DNA of 64,000 nt from Streptomyces asoensis. Its GTDB lineage: Bacteria; Actinomycetota; Actinomycetes; Streptomycetales; Streptomycetaceae. Shown in pieces: positions 42,855-51,551 of this stretch. Position 1 is the stretch's first letter. Every line of letters starts with the position of its first letter. The notes beneath the pieces were generated by a model, which saw nothing but the letters and a program-made list of their open reading frames with translations, ran no database searches and was not told the DNA's origin. The translations under genes and the position numbers were made by a program. The stretch lies in assembly GCF_013085465.1 (NCBI RefSeq), contig NZ_CP049838.1, forward strand, positions 5,580,001 through 5,644,000, given 5' to 3'.

Positions 42855-43604
42855 ATGACAACTCATCCTGTCGGAGTGACAGGTGTCCCAGGCGAGAGCC
42901 TGCCCTTCACTGGAGACAAGGTCCGCAACCCGGACGAACAGCAAATCGAGGGTTTCTACTTCGCCTGGCAAGAGTCCCTGCGCGGCCTGACTGCGGATGC
43001 CTCAACACTGGCCCTCTGGCAAGAGCGTCGGTACCGGTTCGCTCACCGGGTTCGACGGGCGCTGCTGGGCGCCTCGTTCGCAGGATCGGCAAGTGTGGTG
43101 GGGCCCGTCATCTACGGCATCTACACGGTCGCGGGCCTGTGCTACATCGGCCAGACCCACGAGGCGGAACGCCGCCTCGGCGATCTACCAGTCGGTGAGA
43201 GCCACCACGTGGGCAACACGCTTCCTCCCGAATTGTGGGACCGGGTGGTAGTGCTGCGCTGGCCGGCTCTCCTTCCGACGATTCCAACCAAAGAGCGCGC
43301 CACGATTGAGGAGATAGGGTACGAAGTCTGCGGTCTAGCCCTTGAGTACGCACTGCAGGTGAAGACTGGGCCCTTGCTGAATATTCGTCGGCGGGACCGA
43401 AATGGGGAATGGAGGGCGAGAGACCTGGGTAAGAGCCGTTCACGAGGCGCAGTGCATGCCGCACGCCTTCCGGGCCTGTGTCAGATCGTCCTGGCGACGT
43501 GGCATGAACTCGAAGCCGTCCAGATTCCTGACGAGGAGTTCGTTTGGGACACGCAGTCAGGACGGATAGTTCTGCCCGCTCGAATCAGCCGGGCTGCGCG
43601 ATAA
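42855..43604 (+). CDS. GIY-YIG-type nuclease-like protein
   Basis: The 249-residue protein holds the GIY-YIG signature in VIYGIYTVAGLCYIGQT near residues 86-101. It is followed by an Arg at the right distance (HEAERRLGDL) and a later Glu (KERATIEEIGYE) that may be the metal ligand. The ATG is set behind AAGGGAG with 10-bp spacing. It is the only plus-strand gene in the right half of the cargo region and converges with the UvrD-type gene, with 160 bp between them. A role in defence or DNA processing is inferred from the neighbourhood. Confidence 0.7.
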   Translation: MTTHPVGVTGVPGESLPFTGDKVRNPDEQQIEGFYFAWQESLRGLTADASTLALWQERRYRFAHRVRRALLGASFAGSASVVGPVIYGIYTVAGLCYIGQTHEAERRLGDLPVGESHHVGNTLPPELWDRVVVLRWPALLPTIPTKERATIEEIGYEVCGLALEYALQVKTGPLLNIRRRDRNGEWRARDLGKSRSRGAVHAARLPGLCQIVLATWHELEAVQIPDEEFVWDTQSGRIVLPARISRAAR

Positions 43605-43765
43605 CCAGCCACCGTCTTCAGGACTGACTGTCAATCGTCGGGGCCCTCGTTTCCTGTCCAGCGCATTGCACATACGTTGCAGTGTGTCTCCTAGGCCACC
43701 GCCCGTATGAGGCTGGAGGGCCGTCGGGTGACGACGGCCCTGGCTTCTCTCTTGCGCTGGCTACC

Positions 43766-46729
43766 TCAGCATCCTGGTCCGGTCTGTGAAAGCGCGGCGA
43801 TGTGTCGGAATGTTGTCCCTCCGCGTCCGTCCGGGAGGTGCAGCGGCGGCGGCATGTCTTCGGTGGCAAAGAGCTCCACCTTCTGGGCACAGAGCTGGGC
43901 GAAGTCGCAGCTCTCGCACTTCGTTGCAGAAGCACGCTGGGGGAAGTCACCTTCGGTGATGCGGTTGACCGCCCACTCCACATTGGAGACTGCGTCGTCG
44001 ACGGCTTCCTGGTCGACCGGCACGTCGATCCTCTGGCTGTCCTTGAGGAGATGGACTGCACCTGTCCGGGCGTTGGCGCCATGGACTCGTTCGGCACCCC
44101 GGCCGTACAACTGTACCTGGAGCGAAAGGTCTTCCCAGTGGAGATCCGGGTTGTTGACGGGGTCCGGACCGCCCTTCATGGTTTTGAAGTCGATGACCTT
44201 GGCGTCCCGGATCTTGTCTGCGTCGTCGACGTGCAGCAGGAGGTCGATGGCTCCGGAGATCACGCCTCCTGCGACCGGGATCTCGAAGGGCAGCTCGACC
44301 TGCCGTGTCGTCTCGAAGTCCTCGGCGTAGTCCTTGGCGTAGTCGGCGACGATGTCCGAGGACTTCTGTTTGGCCTGCTCGTAAGCGCCCGGACGGTTGA
44401 CTGGATCCGAGCTCGGCGAGATGTGCTTCAGGTGAAAGAGCTCTTCCGCGATCGACCGTGCTTCTTCGGACGTGGGCGCACTGCTGTTGCCGTAGGTCTG
44501 GTGCAACTTCCCCACTGCGGCGTGCACCGCGCGCCCGAACCCGAAGAGTTCCGGAACGGGGGGCGAGAAGCCATTGACGACACTGAGTTTGTAGGCGTGA
44601 GGGCAACGCATGAAGGTGTGGATCTGGGAGTAGGTCGTCGGGAGCACGGATTCGTCGCCCCGCCTGCGAGACGGAGCCGACGGGGATGTCACGAGCGGTG
44701 GAGTACCTGCTTCCAGAAGGTCACGCCGGACCTCGGCATGAGTCAGGCGGGCCGCGAACGGAGAGACCCGCGCCGTGCGCTTGCCGCCGGGAAGTTGCGC
44801 GGAACCAGTGACATACAGGTAGCGCTCAGCGCGGGTGATCGCCGTGTAGAAGAGGCGGGCCTCGCCGGCTGTGCCGGTCTGGTACGACCCGTTGTCGAGC
44901 GCCTGTTGGATTAGAGTCGACGGAATCCACCCGTCGTAGCTGTACCGGCGGCCGGGGAAGCGGTTGGCCTCGACATCGACGACGAAGACCACAGGGAACT
45001 CCAGCCCCTTGGCCTTGTGGACCGTCGACACAGACACAGCGTCGGGCCGAGTCATCATCTGCCTGTCGGTGTCGTAACCAGTGCCGGCCACGTTGTTCAG
45101 GAAGTTGAGGAGCTCTCCGAAACGCGACTTGGTGTCGATGGAGACGTAGACCGACTCTACGTCCTGCATGATGCGGCTGAAGGTCCCAAGGTCCGTCATA
45201 ACACCGTCATCGAAGCCGCTGTCGGCGACGTTCAAGGCTTCCAACAGGTCGTGCAAGAGCTGCTGCGGAAAGAGGCGCTGGCGGGGAACCCCCGGGGCGA
45301 CGGGCATGTGGATGCGCCGACCCCAATCGGCGAAGACACGCCGGACCCGGTTGAGGTCAGCCAACTTGAATGCGGTCGATAGTTCGGAGTGGAAGAGGTG
45401 GTCGACCTGGCTTCGGTCCGGGGTGCTGTGCCGCATCAACTCGAAGGCGTTGCGGAGCGCGGCGGGCTGGGCTCGATCGAAGAGCTGCCCACCGGCGTCC
45501 AGGTCGTAGACGATGTCCTGGGCGTCGAGTGCATCGACGAAGGCGGTGTGACGCTTCGTCTTGTCCTGCTCCTCGGTGTTCGTCGAGCGCATGAGGATGG
45601 CGAAGTCCGCGGGGGTGAGTCCCCGGCGGGTGCCGTCGGGCTCTTCGTACTCCGTGCCGAGAAGGCTCTTGATCCGGTCGGCGACGAAGGCGGCTTCCGC
45701 CTGCCTGTCGGGGAACTGCTGAACGACGAACTCCCGCGGGCTGTGGTTCGCATGCGCTCTCAGCACCTTCGGCAGGCGCATTGCGCCCACTTCTTGCGCG
45801 ATGAAGTCCCCCGCCGCCTCAACGATTGCGGACGTGGAACGGAAGTTGGTGAGCAGCTTGTGTACCGAGGCGTTCGGGTATCGCTTGTCGAACTCCAAGA
45901 TGTTCGTCACGTCCGCGCCGCGAAATCCGTAGATCGCCTGGTCGTCATCGCCCACGACGAACAGGGTCTCGGAGTGCTGATGCATGAGCGCGATGAGCCG
46001 CTCCTGCACCACGTTTACGTCCTGGTACTCATCAACGAGGACGTGGCGAAGTGGAGCGAGCGCCTCCACGGCTCCGGAGTCGCCGGACTCAAGCGCCTCG
46101 ACGACGAGCCGCTGCATCAGCGAGAAGTCGATGAAGTGGTCCTTCTCCATGTTGGACCGGAGGCGTTCCAGAGCGGCCCCGAGCTCAGGGTCCTCGGCCA
46201 CGACCTGGTCGGGGTCAAGCAGTTCGTCGTTCATCATCTGCCACGCGCGACTGAGCTGCTTGAGGGATTCGAAGTACCCGCGGCGATCGCCCTTGGCGGT
46301 GGGGCGGGCATCACGCAGCGCGTGGACCCCGAGCTTGGGGTAGCGCGAGATCAGATAGACCCGGAACTGCATCTCGTCCAATACGTCGAACTGACGGTAC
46401 CGGGCGTCCATGTCTCCGAGGACACGGCGACACCACGCATGGATGGTTCCGATGTACATGCCCCCGACCAGAAGCGGATCCAGGCCACACTCCTGGAGGG
46501 CAGATGCAACCCGGGTCTTGATCTGTTCCCCCGCCTTCTCGGTGAAGGTGAAGGCCACGATCGACTCGGGGGGCGCCCCGGAGGCGACGCGATGGGCGAC
46601 CCTTCCGGCGAGCGCACGGGACTTGCCGGATCCTGCGCCGGCCAGAGCCAGGACCTCCGGCTCCGGAGCCACAGCAGCGGCGTACTGCTCCGGCGTGAGC
46701 CAGTTCCTGAGCGACTTCTCGATCTCCAA
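43766..46729 (-). CDS. UvrD-like helicase fused to PD-(D/E)xK nuclease with Fe-S-type cysteines
   Basis: About 987 residues. The superfamily 1 helicase core has motif I AGAGSGKSRALAGR near residue 37, DEYQDVN (motif II) near 240, the GDDDQAIYGFRGA motif, and motif VI (LFYTAITRAERYLYV). The C-terminal 270 residues form a Cas4/AddB-like nuclease: CPHAYKL near 706, GAIDLLLH, KVIDFKT as the DxK pair, and KCESCDFAQLC near 938. The four Cys may hold a 4Fe-4S cluster. The start is taken as TTG 46729 behind GGGAGGG; a GTG 30 bp upstream lacks a ribosome site. Similar helicase-nucleases act in recombination (AdnAB, AddAB) and in phage defence. It is the last gene of the element, 280 bp from attR. Confidence 0.85.
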   Translation of the reverse strand: MEIEKSLRNWLTPEQYAAAVAPEPEVLALAGAGSGKSRALAGRVAHRVASGAPPESIVAFTFTEKAGEQIKTRVASALQECGLDPLLVGGMYIGTIHAWCRRVLGDMDARYRQFDVLDEMQFRVYLISRYPKLGVHALRDARPTAKGDRRGYFESLKQLSRAWQMMNDELLDPDQVVAEDPELGAALERLRSNMEKDHFIDFSLMQRLVVEALESGDSGAVEALAPLRHVLVDEYQDVNVVQERLIALMHQHSETLFVVGDDDQAIYGFRGADVTNILEFDKRYPNASVHKLLTNFRSTSAIVEAAGDFIAQEVGAMRLPKVLRAHANHSPREFVVQQFPDRQAEAAFVADRIKSLLGTEYEEPDGTRRGLTPADFAILMRSTNTEEQDKTKRHTAFVDALDAQDIVYDLDAGGQLFDRAQPAALRNAFELMRHSTPDRSQVDHLFHSELSTAFKLADLNRVRRVFADWGRRIHMPVAPGVPRQRLFPQQLLHDLLEALNVADSGFDDGVMTDLGTFSRIMQDVESVYVSIDTKSRFGELLNFLNNVAGTGYDTDRQMMTRPDAVSVSTVHKAKGLEFPVVFVVDVEANRFPGRRYSYDGWIPSTLIQQALDNGSYQTGTAGEARLFYTAITRAERYLYVTGSAQLPGGKRTARVSPFAARLTHAEVRRDLLEAGTPPLVTSPSAPSRRRGDESVLPTTYSQIHTFMRCPHAYKLSVVNGFSPPVPELFGFGRAVHAAVGKLHQTYGNSSAPTSEEARSIAEELFHLKHISPSSDPVNRPGAYEQAKQKSSDIVADYAKDYAEDFETTRQVELPFEIPVAGGVISGAIDLLLHVDDADKIRDAKVIDFKTMKGGPDPVNNPDLHWEDLSLQVQLYGRGAERVHGANARTGAVHLLKDSQRIDVPVDQEAVDDAVSNVEWAVNRITEGDFPQRASATKCESCDFAQLCAQKVELFATEDMPPPLHLPDGRGGTTFRHIAALSQTGPGC

Positions 46730-46902
46730 GTCGGAGCCCTCCCAATGGTGCCGTTCCACTACGGAACAGACTGCCAGGTGGGTCTGACAATGGGCCGGTA
46801 TCAGACGGGACTTGCCGCTCAGCTGAGGTCACGAGGCCAGGGGGCGGGGTCCTAGGCGCCTGTCTTGGAGTGGTCTCATTCGTGGTCTCAAGCTGGCTAC
46901 GT

Positions 46903-46984
46903 TCCGTGGACGTCCGCCCCAGTACCTTGACGTCCTCGGGGGCCGCTGACCTGCGACGCGGCCTTTCCGACGGACGTCCACGGA
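46903..46984. repeat. 14-bp inverted repeats beside attR (candidate Int arm sites)
   Basis: TCCGTGGACGTCCG at 46903-46916 and CGGACGTCCACGGA at 46971-46984 are perfect complements, 54 bp apart. The att core starts 24 bp further on. A related, less perfect arrangement lies in front of the third att copy (50004-50060). Confidence 0.65.
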
Positions 46985-47007
46985 CACCCCCGGACCAAGA
47001 TCGGACA

Positions 47008-47053
47008 ACTCGTAATGCGTAGGTCTCGGGTTCGAATCCCGAAGGCGGCTCTG
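47008..47053. repeat. attR of the complete element / attL of the second element
   Basis: Identical over 46 bp to the tRNA segment at 20162-20207. The 5' half of the tRNA is absent, so this is not a tRNA gene. The tRNA terminator sequence follows, and an integrase tail begins 45 bp later. Confidence 0.92.
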
Positions 47054-47097
47054 CCGAAGCCTCAGGACTCACTCGCCGTGACCTGGGGCTTTTGCTT

Positions 47098-47890
47098 TTA
47101 CCGGATGCGGCGACGACGCTGAGCGCGGGCCGCGCGGCTGTCCCTGGTCTCAGTTCTAGTTTCAGTTGCGGGCTCAGGCGCCGGTTCCGGGGCGGGCAAG
47201 AAGGTGTCTCCCATGCGACGCATGGCGTCCTTCGAGAGATGCGAGCGTCCCTTGACGTAGTGGCGCGTATGACTGATCTGCGTGTGCCGAAGGATCTCCA
47301 TGATGGTCGGCATGTCCACCCCCAGCTCGTTCAGGATCGTGCCCGCTGTGTGGCGGCTCCCGTCGTAGAGGCGACGGTCGTCCCCGCTTCCGCCAGTAGT
47401 TCATTGAACTCCTCCCAGTCGTCGCGGGGTCGATGGGACGGCCATCGGGTCGGGTGAACACGGCGTGGTGCTCCTGCCAGAGTTCGCCGGCCGCCTCCCT
47501 CAGTTCGTCCTGCTGCGCCTTGGGCGGGTGAAGGCCAGCCCTACGCCCTTGCGGTCCGGGCAGGTACTCGCGTGCTTGACGCAGGACTGGGTGCAGGGCT
47601 TCGGGCAACCGCGCTTGTAGCCCTTGTACGTCGCGCAGTTCGGCGGGCAGGGATCGAAGCGGTGCAGGCGCGCCCGACAGGCGTGTGCGTCACCGCAACC
47701 GTGCCGCCACGTGAGCCGCTGTAGCTGCCACCCGGGGTGGAACAGCTCGGCGGAGAGGCCGATGTACGGCCACCGCAGTCCCAGGGTCTCGCCCTGCCGG
47801 AACCCCATGCCGATCCCGACGATCCACCGCATGAACGTGGGCCGCTTGGCCGCCGCTTCCAGGAACGCCTTCGCCTCTTTCGTGCTCGAC
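47098..47890 (-). pseudogene. Truncated and frameshifted tyrosine integrase
   Basis: On the minus strand the remnant starts with EAKAFLEAAAKRPTFMRWIV and RQGETLGLRW. It keeps the eight-Cys insert (HGCGDAHAC ... CPDRK) and then shifts frame at least twice (about 47530 and 47390-47430). The C-terminus (DMPTIMEILRHTQISHTRHY to SRAARAQRRRRIR) is in another frame. The N-terminal half is missing. It is closely related to the intact integrase at 22398-23780 but not a recent copy. Confidence 0.85.
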
Positions 47891-47994
47891 TCCCTGCCGC
47901 GAACCGCTGCGGGAACTGCTTTGTGCGATAGATCGTGGATCGGTGGATGGTGGCACAGGGACACTGGGGGCCGCTGTGATCGGCCTGGCAGCAG

Positions 47995-48507
47995 GTGGCG
48001 GGAGCGCGCTCCTCGACGGCGTCCTGGCATGAAAGCGGGCCGCAGGCAGATTCAGGATCAGGGCTCGTGGCCCATCGCCAATGGCTCTGCCAGCAACGGC
48101 AGGAAGCCTTCGTGGCCTACCTCAGTGCCTGTGACGCCTTTTTAGGCGCCTTGGATGAGTGTGTCCTTGCTCTCGGCACGGCCGAAGCTACAGATGACCT
48201 CTCGTTGTATGCCAGCGCTGTGGAGTGCGTCGACATGGCGGTCCATCACACCGTGGAGATACGCGATGGCGATATGGATCACCAGCTGGGCAGGATCCTC
48301 ACGCTCGGCTCGACTGAGGTCTCTGGTCAAGCGAATTCGTTGCGGTCGGACGTGCGGGCCGCACTCCACGACCTGGCGCACCTTACTAACGCTCTAATCC
48401 CGAGTGCGCCCATGCCACCTGACCTCGAACCGCCGGTCAGTGTTCGTCGCTTTTGCTCACGCAGCTCTGACCGACTCACGTGTCAAATTAGAGCCCACGG
48501 CAGGTAA
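47995..48507 (+). CDS. Hypothetical helical protein
   Basis: The 170-residue frame from a possible start at 47995 gives a helical protein (QRQEAFVAYLSACDAFLGAL ... RSDVRAALHDLAHLTNALIP). The first 25 residues have a different character, so the real start may be a GTG near 48067. No domain is recognised. It is kept because the amino-acid pattern is protein-like and the region between it and the integrase remnant is otherwise empty. Confidence 0.4.
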   Translation: MAGARSSTASWHESGPQADSGSGLVAHRQWLCQQRQEAFVAYLSACDAFLGALDECVLALGTAEATDDLSLYASAVECVDMAVHHTVEIRDGDMDHQLGRILTLGSTEVSGQANSLRSDVRAALHDLAHLTNALIPSAPMPPDLEPPVSVRRFCSRSSDRLTCQIRAHGR

Positions 48508-48723
48508 GAGAGCGGGCGGAAGAATAGCAGGCAGGTGAGCCTGCGTTTGCCTGGGAGGTCGAGTACCGGGGCTATCAGGGCGAATCTGTGCGAACCCTAG
48601 GTGCGCACTGGGATTCCAGCGCCGCCTTGCTGGGTTGTTGCACTTGTGGTGACATTGAAAGGCCTGGCAACCGGATTCTGGGCGAGCCGCAATAGTTCTC
48701 TCTATTCTATTGAGCGATAAAGA

Positions 48724-48739
48724 TTACGGAGATCCGTAA
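48724..48739. promoter_or_regulatory. Palindrome in the AT-rich region before the protease gene
   Basis: TTACGGA-GA-TCCGTAA lies in a conspicuously AT-rich stretch (48690-48760), about 190 bp before the protease start. It could be an operator. The rest of 48508-48927 shows no gene. Confidence 0.4.
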
Positions 48740-48927
48740 ATGCAGGTCGACGCGCAGTTATTGCGGCGCTCTTGAATCCGCTTCCGGAGGATGCCTGCGT
48801 GTGGTGAAGAAGTCGCATCGACTACCACCGATCTGAAGTTCGAGGGGATCTCAACAGGCTCAGGGAGAATGGTCGCAAAGGTAACAGCTGTGCCTAATCC
48901 CTCTCGATTGAGAGATAAGGAAGAAGC

Positions 48928-49719
48928 ATGGGGAAATGTAAATCTTTCCTGCATCGGAATCTCGGCAGGGTGCTCCTTGCCGCGGTGCTCGCCGTAGGTG
49001 CGGTGGGCCTCACTCCGGCCCCAAGCCAAGCCATCGTCGGGGGCTACACCGACAGCGAAGGTGTATTCCCCTACATCGCCAGGATTGTGTACACGCCGAC
49101 AGGGGGGTCCTGCACAGGCACCGTCATCCACCCACTGTGGGTACTTACTGCGGCGCACTGCGCAACGTCAACTCCGCCGAACACCCTGAGAGTCCGCATC
49201 GGCAACACCCTCCAAGGGGCCGGCGGGCAAGACAGAGGGGTCGACAGGGTCCTCACGAAGCCCGGCTATGCGGGTGGACATGACGATGTGGCGCTCCTCC
49301 ACCTCGACCTGCCCGCCTACGTGCCGCGAGTCCGCCTGGCCAGTCCCGCAGAGAGTTATGCGTGGGACGGAGTAGACGACAGCGGTTGGGCCACGGGTTG
49401 GGGCATTGACGAAACAGGGGCGATACCCGCGCTGCTTCAGTATCGGCGCGTCGACATTAGACGGCCCGTGGCCGACGGCGCCGGCATCCCGATGATCCCG
49501 GTCAGCGCCGGACCCTGCGGGGGCGACAGCGGAGGACCGCTACTCGTGCTGGCCAACGGCGGCGGGTACCTCGAGGTTGGCGTGTTGAAGGCATCAGCCT
49601 GCGGCTCCAGTGCCGACTACAGCGTAGTCGGGGAAGGCGGCAACCGAGACTGGATCCGCGCTCAGATTCCGGACCTGGATCGGCCGCATATTGGGCTCCC
49701 AGCCCATCCGATGCCCTGA
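48928..49719 (+). CDS. Secreted trypsin-like serine protease (S1 family)
   Basis: The 263-residue preproprotein has a signal peptide (residues 1 to about 36, ending in APSQA) directly followed by the mature N-terminus IVGGY, so almost no propeptide is present. The catalytic triad is visible: His in LTAAHCA near 74, Asp in HDDVALLHL near 119, and Ser in CGGDSGGPLL near 199. Four Cys can form two disulfides. AAGGAAG precedes the ATG. It is the only evident cargo of the decayed element. A primary specificity like trypsin is possible, but the S1 pocket residue is not clear. Confidence 0.87.
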   Translation: MGKCKSFLHRNLGRVLLAAVLAVGAVGLTPAPSQAIVGGYTDSEGVFPYIARIVYTPTGGSCTGTVIHPLWVLTAAHCATSTPPNTLRVRIGNTLQGAGGQDRGVDRVLTKPGYAGGHDDVALLHLDLPAYVPRVRLASPAESYAWDGVDDSGWATGWGIDETGAIPALLQYRRVDIRRPVADGAGIPMIPVSAGPCGGDSGGPLLVLANGGGYLEVGVLKASACGSSADYSVVGEGGNRDWIRAQIPDLDRPHIGLPAHPMP

Positions 49720-50079
49720 TCAATACCGACGTCAGTGGGCCCTGGAATCGCCGGGTCCCGGGGATGTCATGGCAGACCCTGGGGCCCGTGGCAACTTGCG
49801 GCGACTGAGCGCCTGTCAGACGGAGGCGGGATGTCGGGTCGGTTGCCAACGTGGGGTCCCTGACTCGGCATCGCCATAGCAGGGTCTGGGTCGAGACCGC
49901 GAGGTTCAAAGCGCCGCTCGCCTGCATGTTGTGCGTCTGTCCGCCCCAAGTGGCGGTCTCAATTGCCATCTGATCCGGCATTGTCCGCTATCGTCCACCG
50001 ACGTCCAGGAACAACCTCTGACCAGGGGATGGGGCCTTGCGTGGACGCCCACGGACGCCCCCCGGACCAAGATCGGACA

Positions 50080-50125
50080 ACTCGTAATAGGTAGGTCTCG
50101 GGTTCGAATCCCGAAGGCGGCTCTG
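50080..50125. repeat. Third att copy, right end of the tandem array
   Basis: Matches the 46-bp tRNA segment with two adjacent changes (AATAGG in place of AATGCG) in the anticodon-stem part. The tRNA terminator follows, and then host DNA begins at about 50160. Confidence 0.9.
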
Positions 50126-50202
50126 CCGAAGCCTCAGGACTCACTCGCCGTGACCTGGGGCTTTTGCTTTTGGTGGGTGTGGAGGAGCCGGGGCGCCAGG
50201 TG

Positions 50203-51060
50203 TCACAGCAATGCCGCACCCGTCGCGACCGCCGTCACGCCGGTGATCAGCAGGATGATGATCCAGCCGATGGCCCTTTCGTTGGCGCGGTGGTCCGCTG
50301 TGAGGTCGGGGGTGTAGACGGCCGGGTCGGAGGGGGCGTAGTGGAGGGTGAGTTCGCGGTGGAGGGAGTGGCTCGGGTCGGGGATGCCGTCTCGGGATAG
50401 GACGGTGACGTGGGTGCCGTCCTGGGTGGTGAAGGTGAGGACGGGGGCGTGGTTGACGATCTCGTCGCCCTCCCCGTCGGTGTAGACGTCCTTGGTGACG
50501 GCCACGACGCGGGCCGGGACGGCAACGGCCGAGGACAGCAGGTCGTCGCGGGTGCGCGCGGTGCGGATGTCGGGACTGGCCGCCGCGAAGACGGTGAGCA
50601 GGGCGCCGAAGCCGAGCAGTGAGTACTGGTAGCCCCAGAGGACGGTCGCGTGGATCGCCAGGCCGATGAGGAGCAGGATGACCGCGCAGTCGGGGCCGAC
50701 CCGGCCGTTCCTGTCCTGCGGGGTGTCGAGCGTGACGCGGAACCGGTGCGGCCGCCCGCGTGGGTAGCGCACCTGGAGTTCCCGGCCGACCCAGGCCTCC
50801 TCGACCGAGTCGCCGTGTCTGCCCGCGTTCGGCAGGGTGAACTGCCTTTCGGTGGACGGGTCCTGGAACGTGATCGTCACCGGTATGCCGGGCCTCTTGG
50901 AGGCGCCGTGGGCCGGCGGTTCGACCGCCACGATTCGCGCCTTCACCCATACCGCTCGCTGGGCCCGGGTCAGTCCGGTGAGCGAGAGGACGTAGCCGAG
51001 GAGTGCCGGCGCCGCGGGTACCACCCACCACAGCTCCAGTAGTTGCTCGTAGCCGTCCAT
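50203..51060 (-). CDS. DUF3592-like membrane protein
   Basis: The 285-residue protein has one hydrophobic helix at the N-terminus (WWVVPAAPALLGYVLSL). It has a beta-rich extracytoplasmic-type domain (VKARIVAVEPPAHGA ... PVTITFQDPSTERQF), two central helices, a second copy of the same beta domain (VPARVVAVTKDVYTDG ... PVLTFTTQDGT), and a final helix. The two similar domains with ARVVAV and VTITFQD/VLTFTTQD strands fit DUF3592. Function unknown. It is the last gene of a four-gene minus-strand run and lies just beside the att array. Confidence 0.65.
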   Translation of the reverse strand: MDGYEQLLELWWVVPAAPALLGYVLSLTGLTRAQRAVWVKARIVAVEPPAHGASKRPGIPVTITFQDPSTERQFTLPNAGRHGDSVEEAWVGRELQVRYPRGRPHRFRVTLDTPQDRNGRVGPDCAVILLLIGLAIHATVLWGYQYSLLGFGALLTVFAAASPDIRTARTRDDLLSSAVAVPARVVAVTKDVYTDGEGDEIVNHAPVLTFTTQDGTHVTVLSRDGIPDPSHSLHRELTLHYAPSDPAVYTPDLTADHRANERAIGWIIILLITGVTAVATGAALL

Positions 51061-51085
51061 GCGAGTGCCGGCCTTTCTGTGCCGA

Positions 51086-51550
51086 TCAGAGGTGGACACG
51101 GAACAGGTTGTCGGCCGGGTCGACGACGGCCGTGAGGCGCAGGCCCACGCGCAGGGCGGGGTGCCGTGAGCGTTTCCAGGTCGTCTCGAAGGTGCGGAAG
51201 CCCGGGCCGCTGATGCGGAGGGCGACCGTGACACCGGCGTCGTCTCCGTCCTCCCAGTCGGTCAGGTCGGTGACTTCCGCCGTCGCCGTGACCCCGACGG
51301 TGTCGAGCCGCCGGTTGTTGTCTCTCTCGAGGGAGGTGTGGGCCCAGAGCCCGATGCCCAGGGGCGTGCAGAGCAGCGTGGACAGGATGCCCCCGAGCAG
51401 GAGGGGAGCATCGGCGAAGACGGTGAAGCCCAGCATGACCGGTCCGCACACGCACATGCCCCCGGCGGTGGAGTACAGGACCACCGTGCCGTAGAGACCG
51501 AGGTCGGAGACCTGTGTCGGCTCGGGGACGCCGTTCCCGCCGTCGGCCAT
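51086..51550 (-). CDS. Membrane protein with DUF3592-like soluble part
   Basis: The 154-residue protein has two hydrophobic helices (TVVLYSTAGGMCVCGPVML and LLLGGILSTLLCTPLGIGL). A beta-rich segment follows (VTATAEVTDLTDWEDGDDAG) resembling that of the next gene. It lies 1 bp after the previous stop. Confidence 0.55.
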   Translation of the reverse strand: MADGGNGVPEPTQVSDLGLYGTVVLYSTAGGMCVCGPVMLGFTVFADAPLLLGGILSTLLCTPLGIGLWAHTSLERDNNRRLDTVGVTATAEVTDLTDWEDGDDAGVTVALRISGPGFRTFETTWKRSRHPALRVGLRLTAVVDPADNLFRVHL

Positions 51551-51551
51551 C

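Larger units (their letters stand above)
20131..47053. mobile_element. Actinomycete integrative and conjugative element (AICE) integrated at tRNA-Thr(CGT)
   Basis: The element is bounded by a 46-bp direct repeat of the tRNA 3' part (20162-20207 and 47008-47053). It holds the full AICE kit on the minus strand: int, xis, DUF3631 replication protein, prim-pol, SSB, TraB/FtsK translocase, spread-type proteins and small transfer genes. KorSA-like GntR, Nudix (Pif-like) and XRE regulators are also present. This is the pSAM2 plan, with rep-xis-int in one direction. Cargo is placed at the left end (hydrolase) and right end (ABC-3C, GIY-YIG, UvrD-nuclease). At about 26.9 kb it is large for the class. 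No gene of the core kit looks broken, so it may still be active. Confidence 0.9.
47008..50125. mobile_element. Decayed second integrative element in tandem at the same site
   Basis: About 3.1 kb lie between the second and third att copies. The left end has a broken integrase in the same orientation and position as that of the complete element. The right end has the same conserved sequence before att (GGACCAAGATCGGACAACTC). No replication or transfer genes remain. It keeps one short ORF and a secreted protease gene. Confidence 0.8.

Noticed and set aside
43618..44097. Minus-strand frame overlapping the end of the UvrD-type gene
   Set aside because: Ser/Pro/Arg-rich shadow of the nuclease domain; no start signal.
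47008..47085. Second tRNA-Thr gene
   Set aside because: Only the anticodon-loop-to-3' part is present; the acceptor 5' strand and D arm are missing. The same holds at 50080.
48724..49158. Minus-strand frame antisense to the protease gene
   Set aside because: No ribosome site or domain, and it overlaps the signal-peptide region of a well-supported gene.
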